Below, piece after piece: positions 21,177-30,219 of a stretch of 64,000 nucleotides of DNA. The notes under the pieces are model-generated. The model was not told the origin of the DNA. It did no database searches and saw only the letters and a list, made by a program, of their open reading frames with translations. Source of the DNA: Streptococcus sciuri (GTDB lineage Bacteria > Bacillota > Bacilli > Lactobacillales > Streptococcaceae). Location: NCBI RefSeq assembly GCF_024814375.1, contig NZ_JANUXX010000008.1, forward strand, positions 29,844 to 93,843. Reading direction: 5' to 3'. The stretch's first letter is position 1. Each line of letters starts with the position of its first letter. A program made the translations under genes and the position numbers.

Positions 21177-22067
21177 CTATTCCTGTTTGGAATATTTTTC
21201 TTGCATTCCTTTCCAGAATACATCCAAAGCTGGTGTTGTTTTCTTCTTACGACGGATTAGATTCATTTCTGACACCATATCAACCTCCAACGGACGACAT
21301 ATAATTGCTTTCGTTTTAAACGGTGCAACCAATTTTTCCATCATCACCGAAACACCCATTTCTTTTTCAATAAAGTCAATGATGAGATTGATACGATTTC
21401 CTTGATAGCCCATTTTCGGTTCAAAACCATAGGTGTGACAAAGTTCTCGTACTTTTTGGAGCAACTGCGTTTTATTGCCAAGTTGGAAGAATGTCTCATC
21501 TTTCAATTCAGCCAAATCAAGTTTTTCCTTGTTAGCTAGTGGATGATTTTCAGGCAAAACCAAAACAAAACGATCATAATCCAAGGTCAGACTATCATAA
21601 ATATTAGAATTAGCTTTGGTAAAAGAGCGCATAAAGACCACATCGCAGATGCCATCATCTAAATTATGCATCAGCTGATTAGTCTCTTCTTCCTCAACAA
21701 CAACCGTGTAATCAGGATACTGCTTTTGAAAAGCTGCAATATCTGAAATAATGTGATAAGAAGACATACTCGGAATACCATGAATGGTTAGTTTATGTTT
21801 TTCTTGTTCAGATAAATCCTCTAATTTTTCTTGCATTTCTTGAAAAGTGCCCATAATCTTTTGAACATAAGCTCGCACAATCTCCCCTTCTTCTGTCAGA
21901 GAAATGTGACGATGTTTACGATTAAACAAAATCACACCCAACTCTTTTTCAAGCGCAATGATTTGCTTTGAAATGCTTCCTTGCGTTGTATAAAGTTGTT
22001 CTGCTGTCTCGGTGTAATTCAACGTTTCACACAAGCTAAGAAAGACTTGAAATTTTTGAAAATTCAT
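21177..22067 (-). CDS. LysR-family regulator, probable activator of lpd genes
   Basis: A 296-residue LysR regulator: winged HTH at 1-60 (NYTETAEQLYTTQGSISKQI), then a substrate-binding co-inducer domain. It is read in the same direction as lpdC rather than divergently, the usual LysR layout. It is divergent from the dead DUF554 gene. The likely ligand is a hydroxyaromatic acid, inferred only from its neighbours. A palindrome of LysR type lies 19-43 nt upstream of its start. Confidence 0.88.
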   Translation of the reverse strand: MNFQKFQVFLSLCETLNYTETAEQLYTTQGSISKQIIALEKELGVILFNRKHRHISLTEEGEIVRAYVQKIMGTFQEMQEKLEDLSEQEKHKLTIHGIPSMSSYHIISDIAAFQKQYPDYTVVVEEEETNQLMHNLDDGICDVVFMRSFTKANSNIYDSLTLDYDRFVLVLPENHPLANKEKLDLAELKDETFFQLGNKTQLLQKVRELCHTYGFEPKMGYQGNRINLIIDFIEKEMGVSVMMEKLVAPFKTKAIICRPLEVDMVSEMNLIRRKKKTTPALDVFWKGMQEKYSKQE

Positions 22068-22085
22068 CTCCTACTCCTATTCTTA

Positions 22086-22110
22086 ATACTATTCCATTTT
22101 AGAATAATAT
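22086..22110. promoter_or_regulatory. Candidate LysR-type operator
   Basis: Imperfect 9-bp dyad ATACTATTC / GAATAATAT with a 7-nt centre. It contains a T-N11-A core (22092-22104) and lies in the divergent region between lysR and the DUF554 remnant. Autoregulation is inferred. Confidence 0.45.
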
Positions 22111-22238
22111 AGCACAAAAAACTGAATTGTTTTTTTAAATTGGGGTTAAAATGTATCAGAAAAGAAAGAATTCACAATAATAGAACACGGTCTAGCAGTC
22201 AACACTAATGTTTTCAAACTGTTAATGACTTTGTTCTT

Positions 22239-22977
22239 ATGAAGGAAGAAAACTGTATATCTACTGGCGTCATCATTAATGCCCTATCAGTTGTTTTTGG
22301 AGGGCTACTAGGTAATCTTGTGGGAAACAAATTATCAGAAGACTTCAAGACACAAATCAATATAAAGGATCTGCTCAATGGGAATGGATATTTCATCTAT
22401 CGGATTGATGAAATATCTGTCCGCTGTTATCTTTGCCATCGTTATCGGAACAGGGGGTGGACTTGCTCTCCATCTTGGTGATTGGATTAACAAAGGTGGT
22501 GCCCTCATGCAACGTAGCATGGCAAAAATCGTGCCAAACGACCATTCATCACTATCTCATGAAGATTAGCTTGCTACCTTGTTAACTGTTATCGTACTTT
22601 TCTGCGCAAGCAGTACTGGTATTTATGGTAGTCTAGATGCAGGGATGACTAGAGACACAACAATCTTGATTTCAAAATCAATTTTAAACTTCTTCACAGC
22701 AGCTATTTTTGCTTGTAATCTAGGTTATGTGGTATCACTTGTTGCCATTCCACAATTTATCATTTTCTGCTGCCTCTTCTTATCAGCCTTCATCGTGCCA
22801 CTTACAACATCTGATATGATTGCTGATTTCAAAGCCTGCGGTGGTTTTCTAATGCTTGCCACAGGTTTCCGTATGGTCAAACTGAAAATGTTCCCAATTG
22901 CCGACATGATACCAACCATGATTCTCGTCATACCACTTTCTTGGTTTTGGGTTAACATCATTTTACCATTGCTATAA
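22239..22977 (+). pseudogene. Decayed DUF554 membrane protein gene
   Basis: Three pieces together spell a DUF554 membrane protein of about 230 residues. Piece one (GVIINALSVVFGGLLGN) is in one frame; from about 22375 the match moves to another frame (MGMDISSIGLMK); then an in-frame TAG at 22567-22569 interrupts it before LLTVIVLFCASSTGIYGSLD and the intact C-terminus (FPIADMIPTMILVIPLSWFW). So there is one frameshift near 22350-22375 and one nonsense codon. The rest is well conserved, so the loss is recent, or one or both lesions are sequencing errors. Confidence 0.88.
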
Positions 22978-23073
22978 AAATGAGCATTAAAAAATATCTA
23001 AAAGACAAGCACAGACAAGGCAAAATCTGTACTTTTTTGCTATAATGAGGGTAAAAAATACTAAAGGATGCTT

Positions 23074-23901
23074 ATGAAACTCATATCTTGGAATATTGAT
23101 TCGCTAAACGCTGCACTAACAGGTGAGTCTGATCGTGCATTACTTTCTCGTAAAGTGCTTGACAAAATGGTTAAAGAAAACGCAGATATCATTGCCATTC
23201 AAGAAACAAAACTCTCTAGCAAAGGACCAACTAAAAAACATATGGCTAGTTTAGAAAACTACTTTCCAGACCATATCATTGCTTGGCGCTCATCTGTTGA
23301 ACCTGCAAGAAAAGGCTATGCCGGTACTCTATTTTTATACCGCAAATCGCTAAGCCCTCTCATTACTTATCCTGAGATAGATGCACCATCTCCTATGGAC
23401 TGTGAAGGGCGTATCATTACCCTTGAGTTTGATAATTTTTTTGTCACACAAGTATACACACCAAATGCCGGTGATGGACTCAGACGTCTAGCAGAACGCC
23501 AAGTATGGGATAAAAAATATGCTAATTATCTGGCAACATTAGATGCGAAAAAACCTGTCCTAGCTACTGGAGATTACAACGTTGCTCACAAGGAAATTGA
23601 CCTTGCACACCCCAGTGCCAATCGTCGTTCCCCTGGTTTTACAGATGAAGAACGTCACGGTTTTACACAATTATTAAACAAAGGATTCACCGATACTTTT
23701 CGCTACATCCACGGAGATATTTCAGGTGTTTATAGCTGGTGGGCTCAACGCAGTAAGACTAGTAAAATCAATAACTCAGGCTGGCGTATTGATTACTGGT
23801 TGACCAGCAATCGTATCGCAGATAAAATTATAAAATCTGATATGATAGACTCTGGTAGCCGACAAGATCATACACCTATTGTATTGGAAATTGATTTATA
23901 A
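23074..23901 (+). CDS. exoA: Exodeoxyribonuclease III / AP endonuclease
   Basis: Base-excision repair nuclease that cuts at abasic sites and has 3'-5' exonuclease activity. It is 275 residues with the EEP fold: ISWNIDSLNAA, IIAIQETKL (metal-binding Glu), GDYNVAHKEID (Asp/Asn pair) and a C-terminal SRQDHTPIVLEI (catalytic Asp-His). The ATG at 23074 has an AAAGGA site; the ATG two codons earlier overlaps it. An extended -10 TGCTATAAT lies at 23038-23046. A terminator follows. Confidence 0.96.
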   Translation: MKLISWNIDSLNAALTGESDRALLSRKVLDKMVKENADIIAIQETKLSSKGPTKKHMASLENYFPDHIIAWRSSVEPARKGYAGTLFLYRKSLSPLITYPEIDAPSPMDCEGRIITLEFDNFFVTQVYTPNAGDGLRRLAERQVWDKKYANYLATLDAKKPVLATGDYNVAHKEIDLAHPSANRRSPGFTDEERHGFTQLLNKGFTDTFRYIHGDISGVYSWWAQRSKTSKINNSGWRIDYWLTSNRIADKIIKSDMIDSGSRQDHTPIVLEIDL

Positions 23902-23928
23902 AAAATACTGGCTTAACCAGTATTTTTT
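23901..23928. terminator. Bidirectional terminator after exoA
   Basis: An 11-bp stem AAAAATACTGG with complement and a 5-nt loop, between convergent exoA and the ArsC-like gene. Confidence 0.88.
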
Positions 23929-23935
23929 ATTTGTT

Positions 23936-24283
23936 TCATAACTCTTTATAACTTGTTCGATGACCAATCTGAAGAAGTTCACCATCCTTAACAAGCAGAG
24001 GACGTTTGATGAGCATGCCATTGCTAGCCAGTAATTCCAGAGCTTCTTTCTCACTCATTGTCGCTAGCTTATCCTTTAATCCTAAGTCACGATAAACTTG
24101 ACCACTAGTATTAAAAAACTGTTTAAGCTCAAAGTGACTCTGTTCTAGCCACTTTTTAAGTACATCTACTTGCGGTGGATTTTCTTTGATATTAATATCG
24201 TCAAAATCAAGTCCTAACTGTTCAAGCTCACTTTTAGCTCGCTTACAGGTTGAACAAGGTGGATACTGATAAAATTGTAACAT
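23936..24283 (-). CDS. Spx/ArsC-like thioredoxin-fold protein
   Basis: A 115-residue ArsC-family protein with a redox CxxC at the N-terminus (PPCSTCKRA) and the family ending PLLVKDGELLQIGH. It is close to YusI/YffB-type proteins annotated as arsenate reductase-like. The Spx regulator has the same fold; without an RPI motif like that of Spx's RNA polymerase-binding set I prefer the reductase-like group. It is the last gene of the serC-serA-(ogt)-arsC-like operon. Confidence 0.85.
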   Translation of the reverse strand: MLQFYQYPPCSTCKRAKSELEQLGLDFDDINIKENPPQVDVLKKWLEQSHFELKQFFNTSGQVYRDLGLKDKLATMSEKEALELLASNGMLIKRPLLVKDGELLQIGHRTSYKEL

Positions 24284-24295
24284 TTCTTCTCCTTT

Positions 24296-24795
24296 TTACA
24301 ATGAAAGGTTTTGAGTCACATCTACACCTTCATGCTCGAGCAACCATAGCTTTTTCTCTAGGTCAGCAGCATAAACCGTCAATTTCCCTTTAGAGCTCAG
24401 CACTCTGTAGTAGAGCACAAAGATAGCTAAGGGATTGCGACTAATGGCGCTACCGACTGCTTGAGCAGAATGGCATAATAAACGATTTACAATGTTGCCG
24501 TAAGTCACAACATCTCCTTTTGGAACGTCTCTAGCACTTGCCAGACTTTTTGCTAAAAAGGGGTTCCTATAGGTAAGAAAAGGGGGGTATTAAATGTACT
24601 AACTCCAGCAAAGTAAGAATCTAACCAAAACATAGTTTTTCTCAAGACAGATGAATTTGTTTGTTGGATTTCAACTTCATCTAACCTAGCCTCGTAATAC
24701 TTTTGCCCTAAAAACCAAGACCCTATCAATGCTTCATCAATTGCAACTAAAGATAGCTATCCTATTGGTGAAATATAAACCGTTTTGCATACCAT
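24296..24795 (-). pseudogene. ogt: Decayed O6-methylguanine-DNA methyltransferase gene
   Basis: Read on the minus strand from the ATG at 24795, the sequence gives VYISPIG, a stop near 24758, then LSLVAIDEALIGSWFLGQKY in frame, the N-terminal domain of Ogt. Near 24560-24585, at a six-G run, the match shifts frame to SARDVPKGDVVTYGNIVNRL, the C-terminal domain. The active-site PCHRV has become LYYRV, losing the methyl-accepting Cys. A nonsense codon, a frameshift and loss of the catalytic residue leave no doubt about inactivity. It sits between serA and the ArsC-like gene. Confidence 0.88.
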
Positions 24796-24841
24796 GATAG
24801 ATGTTATGCTTAAAATAGCCTTTCTCACATTAAATATCGCC

Positions 24842-26017
24842 TTATCTTTCAATCAAGCGTACACGTACGATATTATCACTTGCTTCAAATTTTGCAACTA
24901 ATTGATTGATTTTTGCTCTGTCATCTTCGTCAAGATCCAAAAGTGTATAAGCATAATCACCCTTAGAGCGATTAATAATATTATCGATGTTAATGCCCAA
25001 ATCTGATACAGCAGTAGAGATACGAGCGACGATATTTGGAACGTTCTTATTGATTAAGGTAATCCGATAAGGTGCAACTAACACTTGCTCCACACGCGGA
25101 AAGTTAACTGAATTGATAATTTCACCCGTTTCCATAAAACGACGAATTGTTTTACCGGCCATAATCGCACAATTGAGCTCTGCTTCTGCTGTTGACCCTC
25201 CTACATGTGGAAAGACCGTAATACGCTCTTTTCCTAACAATTCTTTATCTCCAAAGTCTGTCACATAATGCTTGACAACACCTGTTTCAATCGCATCAAA
25301 AAGGGCTTGATTATCAACCAATTCTGCACGCGCAAAATTGATAATAGTTGTACCTTTTGTCATGTTAGCAAAAGCAGCTTTATCAAAGGTATGGCGAGTA
25401 TCATCTGTCAAAGGAACATGAACTGTGATATAGTCAGAATGGGCAAAGATTTCTTTCAAATCATTGACACGCTTTACATGACTTGAAATATTCCAAGCTG
25501 CCTCTATAGAAACATAGGGATCATAACCAAGGACATTCATACCAAGACGCCTAGCATCATTTGCAATACGCGCACCAATAGCTCCAAGACCTATGACACC
25601 AAGTGTCTTTCCAGCAATCTCACTTCCTGCAAACTGCTTTTTCCCCGCCTCAACTTGCTTAGAAATATCGTCACCTTCTAGCTGATTTACCCAAGTATTA
25701 GCTGCGATATAATCACGAGCAGACAACAGCAAAGACGCTATAACAGCTTCTTTAACCGCATTTGCATTGGCTCCTGGTGTGTTAAAGACAACAATTCCTT
25801 GCTCTGTTGCCTCATCAATTGGGATATTATTTGTTCCTGCTCCTGCTCTTGCAATTGCTTTTAAATTGTCTGGAAAAGTTTTTCCATGAAGGTTTTGACT
25901 GCGAATAATAAAAGCATCTGGGTTGTCCGCTTTATCACCATCTACTTGGAACTGATTTCCTAACTCTTTAAGACCAATCTGATTAATATTATTATACGTT
26001 CTAACGCTAAAAACCAT
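24842..26017 (-). CDS. serA: D-3-phosphoglycerate dehydrogenase
   Basis: First step of serine synthesis: 3-phosphoglycerate plus NAD+ to 3-phosphohydroxypyruvate. It has a Rossmann NAD site GVIGLGAIGARIAN near residue 145, catalytic residues in the FARAELVD and FPHVGGSTAEAE regions, and a C-terminal ACT domain (INIDNIINRSKGDYAYTLLD) typical of serine feedback. It is about 391 residues, the short ACT type. The start is chosen at ATG 26017 with GAG 10 nt upstream; an ATG at 26023 is also possible. It follows serC by 50 nt. Confidence 0.95.
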   Translation of the reverse strand: MVFSVRTYNNINQIGLKELGNQFQVDGDKADNPDAFIIRSQNLHGKTFPDNLKAIARAGAGTNNIPIDEATEQGIVVFNTPGANANAVKEAVIASLLLSARDYIAANTWVNQLEGDDISKQVEAGKKQFAGSEIAGKTLGVIGLGAIGARIANDARRLGMNVLGYDPYVSIEAAWNISSHVKRVNDLKEIFAHSDYITVHVPLTDDTRHTFDKAAFANMTKGTTIINFARAELVDNQALFDAIETGVVKHYVTDFGDKELLGKERITVFPHVGGSTAEAELNCAIMAGKTIRRFMETGEIINSVNFPRVEQVLVAPYRITLINKNVPNIVARISTAVSDLGINIDNIINRSKGDYAYTLLDLDEDDRAKINQLVAKFEASDNIVRVRLIER

Positions 26018-26067
26018 ATTCATCACACTCGTTATGACTAACGCCCTTCTCTTTGTATTAACAACTC

Positions 26068-27159
26068 TTAGTTATTTTCTTTTTCAAATGTTTTCATAAA
26101 CGCAATCAAGTCAACAACCCCCTGACGTGGGAAAGCATTATAAAGGCTAGCACGCATACCACCTACAGAGCGGTGACCTTTTATGTTTTTAAAACCAAGT
26201 GGTGTTGCCTCAGCCACAAACTTGCTATCAAGCTCTTTACTTGGTGTCACAAAAGGAATGTTAGCAACTGAACGATCTTTTCTGTGAATGACAGGGCTAG
26301 TATAAAAATCAGATTGCTCAATGTAATCGTAAAGCAACTGTGATTTCTCACGATTAATCGCCTCCATTCGATCAACACCACCCATTTCTTTAACCCAATC
26401 AAAAACAAGTTTTGAAATATAGATACTGTAAGCTGGTGGGGTGTTGTAGAGAGATCTAGCCTCGGCTTGAATGCGATAATCAAGCATACTAGATAAGGTC
26501 GGTGTGTCATTTAAAAAATCCTCACGTACAATGACCACCGTCACCCCAGCAGGTCCAATATTTTTTTGAGCACCTGCATAAATCATTGCAAAATCCTCTA
26601 CATTGTAACGTACAGCTAAGATATTAGAAGACATATCAGCAATGATAGGTACACCGTTGGTATCCGGTAAATCATAAATAGCTGTTCCCTCAATAGTGTT
26701 ATTCGTTGTGATATGCACATAAGATGCACTAGAATCAATCTCTTGAGCTTCAAAAGTTGGAATATGGTTAAAGCTGTCTTTTTCAGATGATGCTAATAAA
26801 ATAGGCTCAAATGGAATGGTTTTTGAAAGCTTAACAGCCTCAGAGTAAGCCTTTCTTCCCCAAGAACCACCTACAAGGTAGTAAGCTTTACCTTTTTTTG
26901 CAAAATTGAGTGGAATCATTGAAAACTGAGTGGAGGCACCTCCTTGTAGAAAAATAACTTTATAATTATCTGGAATTTCCATTAACTCTCGCAAGGTTAA
27001 TTCAGCAGTCTTGATGATTGTATCAAATTCACTGGAACGGTGAGACATCTCCAGAACACTCATCCCACTACCTTGATAATCAAGAAACTCACTCTGTGCC
27101 TTCTCCAGCACTGGTTTTGGCAACACTGCAGGTCCTGCAGAAAAATTATAAATTGTCAT
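26068..27159 (-). CDS. serC: Phosphoserine aminotransferase
   Basis: PLP enzyme converting phosphohydroxypyruvate and glutamate to phosphoserine, second step of serine synthesis. It begins [12 protein letters not shown], with the PLP lysine in [12 protein letters not shown] and the C-terminal [17 protein letters not shown] typical of SerC; 363 residues. The ATG at 27159 has a GGAGG site; the frame is open further up without a site. Upstream there are TTTACA and TATAAT separated by about 18 bp. It heads the serC-serA operon. Confidence 0.96.
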   Translation of the reverse strand: MTIYNFSAGPAVLPKPVLEKAQSEFLDYQGSGMSVLEMSHRSSEFDTIIKTAELTLRELMEIPDNYKVIFLQGGASTQFSMIPLNFAKKGKAYYLVGGSWGRKAYSEAVKLSKTIPFEPILLASSEKDSFNHIPTFEAQEIDSSASYVHITTNNTIEGTAIYDLPDTNGVPIIADMSSNILAVRYNVEDFAMIYAGAQKNIGPAGVTVVIVREDFLNDTPTLSSMLDYRIQAEARSLYNTPPAYSIYISKLVFDWVKEMGGVDRMEAINREKSQLLYDYIEQSDFYTSPVIHRKDRSVANIPFVTPSKELDSKFVAEATPLGFKNIKGHRSVGGMRASLYNAFPRQGVVDLIAFMKTFEKENN

Positions 27160-27250
27160 AAGAATACCTCCGTTATATCTTATGATTATAACATAATTTT
27201 CAGAATTTTGTAAAGATTTATAAAGCTTTTTACCCTTTTTTCTCAAAAAG

Positions 27251-27275
27251 AAAAGGAAGACTAACCTTCCTCTTC
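27251..27275 (-). terminator. Weak terminator after glnB
   Basis: A 6-bp stem AGGAAG / CTTCCT (27254-27259 with 27266-27271) followed on the minus strand by a T-rich stretch. Confidence 0.5.
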
Positions 27276-27284
27276 TACTTTATC

Positions 27285-27626
27285 TTACAGAGCATCTGCT
27301 CCATGCTCACCCGTTCTAATCCTAATCACATCATCAATAGGGAGGATAAAAATTTTACCATCACCAACATCGCCAGTTTGTACAGCTTCTCTCACTAAAT
27401 CCACTATTTTTTCGACATCATTGTCTTTAGTGACCACTTCTACTTTAACTTTAGCAAGAAGTGTTGGGATAACTTTTTGACCACGAACATACTCTGCAAA
27501 ACCTTTTTGATTACCATAACCTAAGACTTGGGATACTGTCATCCCCCTAGCAATTCCTTTTTTTGTCATTGCTTCTTTTAAATCTTCTAGTTTATCCGAA
27601 CGGATAATCGCTTCTATTTTTTTCAT
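27285..27626 (-). CDS. glnB: Nitrogen regulatory protein P-II
   Basis: A 113-residue P-II signal protein that senses 2-oxoglutarate and ATP/ADP and gates ammonium uptake by AmtB. The core [19 protein letters not shown] and the C-loop [10 protein letters not shown] are typical. In the T-loop ([17 protein letters not shown]) the position of the uridylylated Tyr51 of enteric P-II is Val, so control by uridylylation is not expected. It follows amtB by 18 nt in one operon under a GlnR box. Confidence 0.95.
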   Translation of the reverse strand: MKKIEAIIRSDKLEDLKEAMTKKGIARGMTVSQVLGYGNQKGFAEYVRGQKVIPTLLAKVKVEVVTKDNDVEKIVDLVREAVQTGDVGDGKIFILPIDDVIRIRTGEHGADAL

Positions 27627-27644
27627 TGTAAAATCCTTTCTATA

Positions 27645-28880
27645 CTATGAGTCTAGTCCCATAAAGGTTGGGTAGGCTGTCTCACCGTGCTCACTATCAT
27701 CAAGACCAATCGCTTCGGCGTGATCTGTAACACGAATCGGCATGATTTTTTTAATAACTGCAACAATGACAAAAGTGGCTACCGCAGACCAAATTACTGT
27801 CACAAGGATGGCAATAATCGTGACCCATAACAGATGACCATTACCATAGATAATACCGATATTCTGTTTATCTAAGGCTAAGCTAGGTAAAGTAAAAATA
27901 CCTGTCACTATACCACCAAAAATTCCACCAACACCGTGACAACCAAAAGCATCTAGAGCATCATCATAACCCAGACGATGTTTCAAAACAGAAATAGCAA
28001 AATAACAGATGGGACTGACTAAAAGACCTATCAAAACAGAACTCCATGCAGATACATAACCAGCTGCAGGTGTTATGGCAACAAGCCCCGCAATCAGTCC
28101 AGTAGATGCTCCAACAAGGGAAACTTTTTTGGCAAGACAAAATTCAATGATTAACCATGAAAACATAGCTGCTGCTGCAGACAAATGAGTTGTTACTAAA
28201 GCATGAACTGCTAGACTATTAGCTGAGAGAGCAGAACCAGCATTAAAACCAAACCAACCTAGCCAAAGAATACCTGCTCCCAGTAGGACAAAGGGAACAT
28301 TATGCGGACGATATCCCAAGCGTTGATAATCTCGCCTCTTTCCTAACATCAGCGCTAAGACCAAGCCAGAAACACCAGAACTGATATGAACTACATCTCC
28401 CCCTGCAAAGTCAATAGTGCCTAATTGAGCTAAAAAACCTTCGTCCCACACCATATGAGCAAATGGATAGTAGACTAATAAAAGCCAGAAAGTCACGAAA
28501 ATAACCAGTGGCATAAAGCGCATACGACCTGCAGCAGACCCTGTTAAAATCGCCACCGCTATAATAGAAAACATCATCTGAAATACAGCAAACAAGGCGT
28601 CCGGAATATCTAAACCTCTACTACTTTTCGCCTCACTAACTCCTGCAAAAAAGAGATGTTCAAAATTACCGATAAAACTTCCATTTCCACTAAACGATAA
28701 TGAATAACCTACTGCAAACCATAGCAACGTTCCTATAGCAATCGGTACAACACACATCATCATATTATTGATAACATTTTTACGTCTACCAAGCCCTCCG
28801 TAAAAGAAAGCCAAACCAAATATCATAAAAAATACCAAGCCGGTACAAATAAACATGAAAGCTAAACTACCATTATTCAT
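27645..28880 (-). CDS. amtB: Ammonium transporter
   Basis: Amt/Rh-family channel for ammonium, 411 residues with about 11 membrane helices. Family motifs are DFAGGDVVHISSGVSGLVLA and FGCHGVGGIFGGI (pore His pair region). A GGAGG site precedes the ATG. It is the first gene of amtB-glnB, and its promoter carries a perfect GlnR operator. Confidence 0.96.
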   Translation of the reverse strand: MNNGSLAFMFICTGLVFFMIFGLAFFYGGLGRRKNVINNMMMCVVPIAIGTLLWFAVGYSLSFSGNGSFIGNFEHLFFAGVSEAKSSRGLDIPDALFAVFQMMFSIIAVAILTGSAAGRMRFMPLVIFVTFWLLLVYYPFAHMVWDEGFLAQLGTIDFAGGDVVHISSGVSGLVLALMLGKRRDYQRLGYRPHNVPFVLLGAGILWLGWFGFNAGSALSANSLAVHALVTTHLSAAAAMFSWLIIEFCLAKKVSLVGASTGLIAGLVAITPAAGYVSAWSSVLIGLLVSPICYFAISVLKHRLGYDDALDAFGCHGVGGIFGGIVTGIFTLPSLALDKQNIGIIYGNGHLLWVTIIAILVTVIWSAVATFVIVAVIKKIMPIRVTDHAEAIGLDDSEHGETAYPTFMGLDS

Positions 28881-28901
28881 AAATGTTCCTCCAAATTATT
28901 A

Positions 28902-28938
28902 TGTTAGATAATATAACACAATAATTTAAGTAAGTCAA
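28902..28938 (-). promoter_or_regulatory. amtB promoter with GlnR operator
   Basis: Minus strand: TTGACT (28933-28938), a 17-bp spacer and TATATT (28910-28915). The GlnR consensus TGTNA-N7-TNACA is matched exactly by TGTTA-N7-TAACA at 28902-28918, covering the -10. This predicts repression when glutamine is plentiful. Confidence 0.85.
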
Positions 28939-29023
28939 TAGCTTTTTCTGATTTTTCTGAATTTTCTTTTTAATAAACATGTCTTGTTAACTAAAAAATA
29001 AGTAAGCGAACAATACTGCTCGC

Positions 29024-29896
29024 TTACTTATTCAGTTGATGATAGGCGTTATAAACGTATTGGCGTGTTTTCCCAAACTCTTTTGCCACTCTTTTAATAG
29101 CTTGCGTAGGCTTTGTACCATTAGAAATGAGAATTTTGACAGCTTGTATCAAGTCAATATCAGATGTTAGGTTTTTTAACTCTTTATTTTGCGTTTTCCC
29201 AGAAACAATAATCAAACACTCTCCCTTTAATGGTATCTGGGTAATCCTATCTAAAATTTCTTGAATGCGACCACGCTGATATTCCTCAAAAACCTTGGTT
29301 AATTCTCTCACTAAAACTACTTGACGATTACCATAAATACCCTCCATATTAGCTAGTGTACTCGCAACACGGTGAGGAGATTCATAGAAAATCTGTGTTT
29401 CAGGGTAATCTTTTTTCTCCTCAAAGAAAGCTTGCTGTTGCCCTTTTTTACGAGGAATAAAACCATAAAATAGATGAGGCTGTGGCACTAGTCCACTAGC
29501 TATAAGCGCTGTAATACCAGCACTAGCACCAGGAAGTGCCACAACAGGGATATTCTTTTCAATAGCTGCTACAACTAAATCATGCCCAGGATCAGAAATT
29601 GATGGCAACCCTGCATCAGAAACCTGTGCTAACGATTTTCCAGAAATCAGTAAATCAAGGAGATAGGGGATTTTCTCAAAAGCATTATGCTCATGAAAAC
29701 TGATTTGCTTTGTCGTAATCTCAAAATGCTTTAAAAGAAGCCCTGTATTTCTCGTGTCCTCTGCACAGATAAAATCGACCTCTTCTAGTGTTTCAACCGC
29801 TCGATAGGTCATGTCTTTTAAGTTACCAATAGGAGTAGGCACCAAATAGAGTCTGCCTGTCTCTTGGTTATCTGTGAAACTTTTTTGTATTTGCAT
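29024..29896 (-). CDS. rsmI: 16S rRNA 2'-O-ribose C1402 methyltransferase
   Basis: SAM-dependent tetrapyrrole-methylase-fold enzyme modifying C1402 of 16S rRNA. It is 290 residues, with LYLVPTPIGNLKDMTYRAVE at the start, CAEDTRNTGLLLKHF, and VSDAGLPSISDPGHDLV (SAM-binding loops). It follows yabA with a 2-nt gap in the tmk-holB-ricT-yabA-rsmI cluster common in Bacillales and Lactobacillales. Confidence 0.95.
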   Translation of the reverse strand: MQIQKSFTDNQETGRLYLVPTPIGNLKDMTYRAVETLEEVDFICAEDTRNTGLLLKHFEITTKQISFHEHNAFEKIPYLLDLLISGKSLAQVSDAGLPSISDPGHDLVVAAIEKNIPVVALPGASAGITALIASGLVPQPHLFYGFIPRKKGQQQAFFEEKKDYPETQIFYESPHRVASTLANMEGIYGNRQVVLVRELTKVFEEYQRGRIQEILDRITQIPLKGECLIIVSGKTQNKELKNLTSDIDLIQAVKILISNGTKPTQAIKRVAKEFGKTRQYVYNAYHQLNK

Positions 29897-29898
29897 AG

Positions 29899-30219
29899 CT
29901 AACCTCTATCTAATAACTCTTGACAGAACATACACTCTTCTCCATTTTCACGACGTTGTCCATAAAAAGAATTGCAAATATGAAAGCCGTCTTCATAGAT
30001 ACTACCTAGATGCTCTTTCCCTTGTATTGAGTTTTTAGCCTGCTTTTCATGTTCTAATTGTCCCAAACGCTCTCTTAACTTAGTATTTTCAATACGTAAT
30101 TGAGCATTTTCTTCAATGAGCTGTTGAAATTGTTTTTTTAATGTATCCGCTTCTGCTAGAGTTACCATCAAATTTTGAGTCAAATCATCAAAAGCATCAA
30201 ACAATTCTTTTTTATCCAT
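29899..30219 (-). CDS. yabA: DNA replication initiation control protein YabA
   Basis: A 106-residue negative regulator of initiation that bridges DnaA and the DNA polymerase sliding clamp DnaN. The N-terminal half is a coiled coil (leucine-rich to about residue 60). The C-terminal zinc site has His and Cys residues in FHICNSFYG and CMFC. It overlaps the upstream ricT frame by 8 nt. Confidence 0.93.
   Translation of the reverse strand: MDKKELFDAFDDLTQNLMVTLAEADTLKKQFQQLIEENAQLRIENTKLRERLGQLEHEKQAKNSIQGKEHLGSIYEDGFHICNSFYGQRRENGEECMFCQELLDRG

Noticed and set aside
22378..22569. Three short open frames as independent genes
   Set aside because: Together they spell one DUF554 protein interrupted by a frameshift and a TAG.
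24296..24508. A 70-codon open frame as a separate small gene
   Set aside because: It is the C-terminal part of the decayed ogt gene; the reading frame and homology extend upstream across a frameshift.
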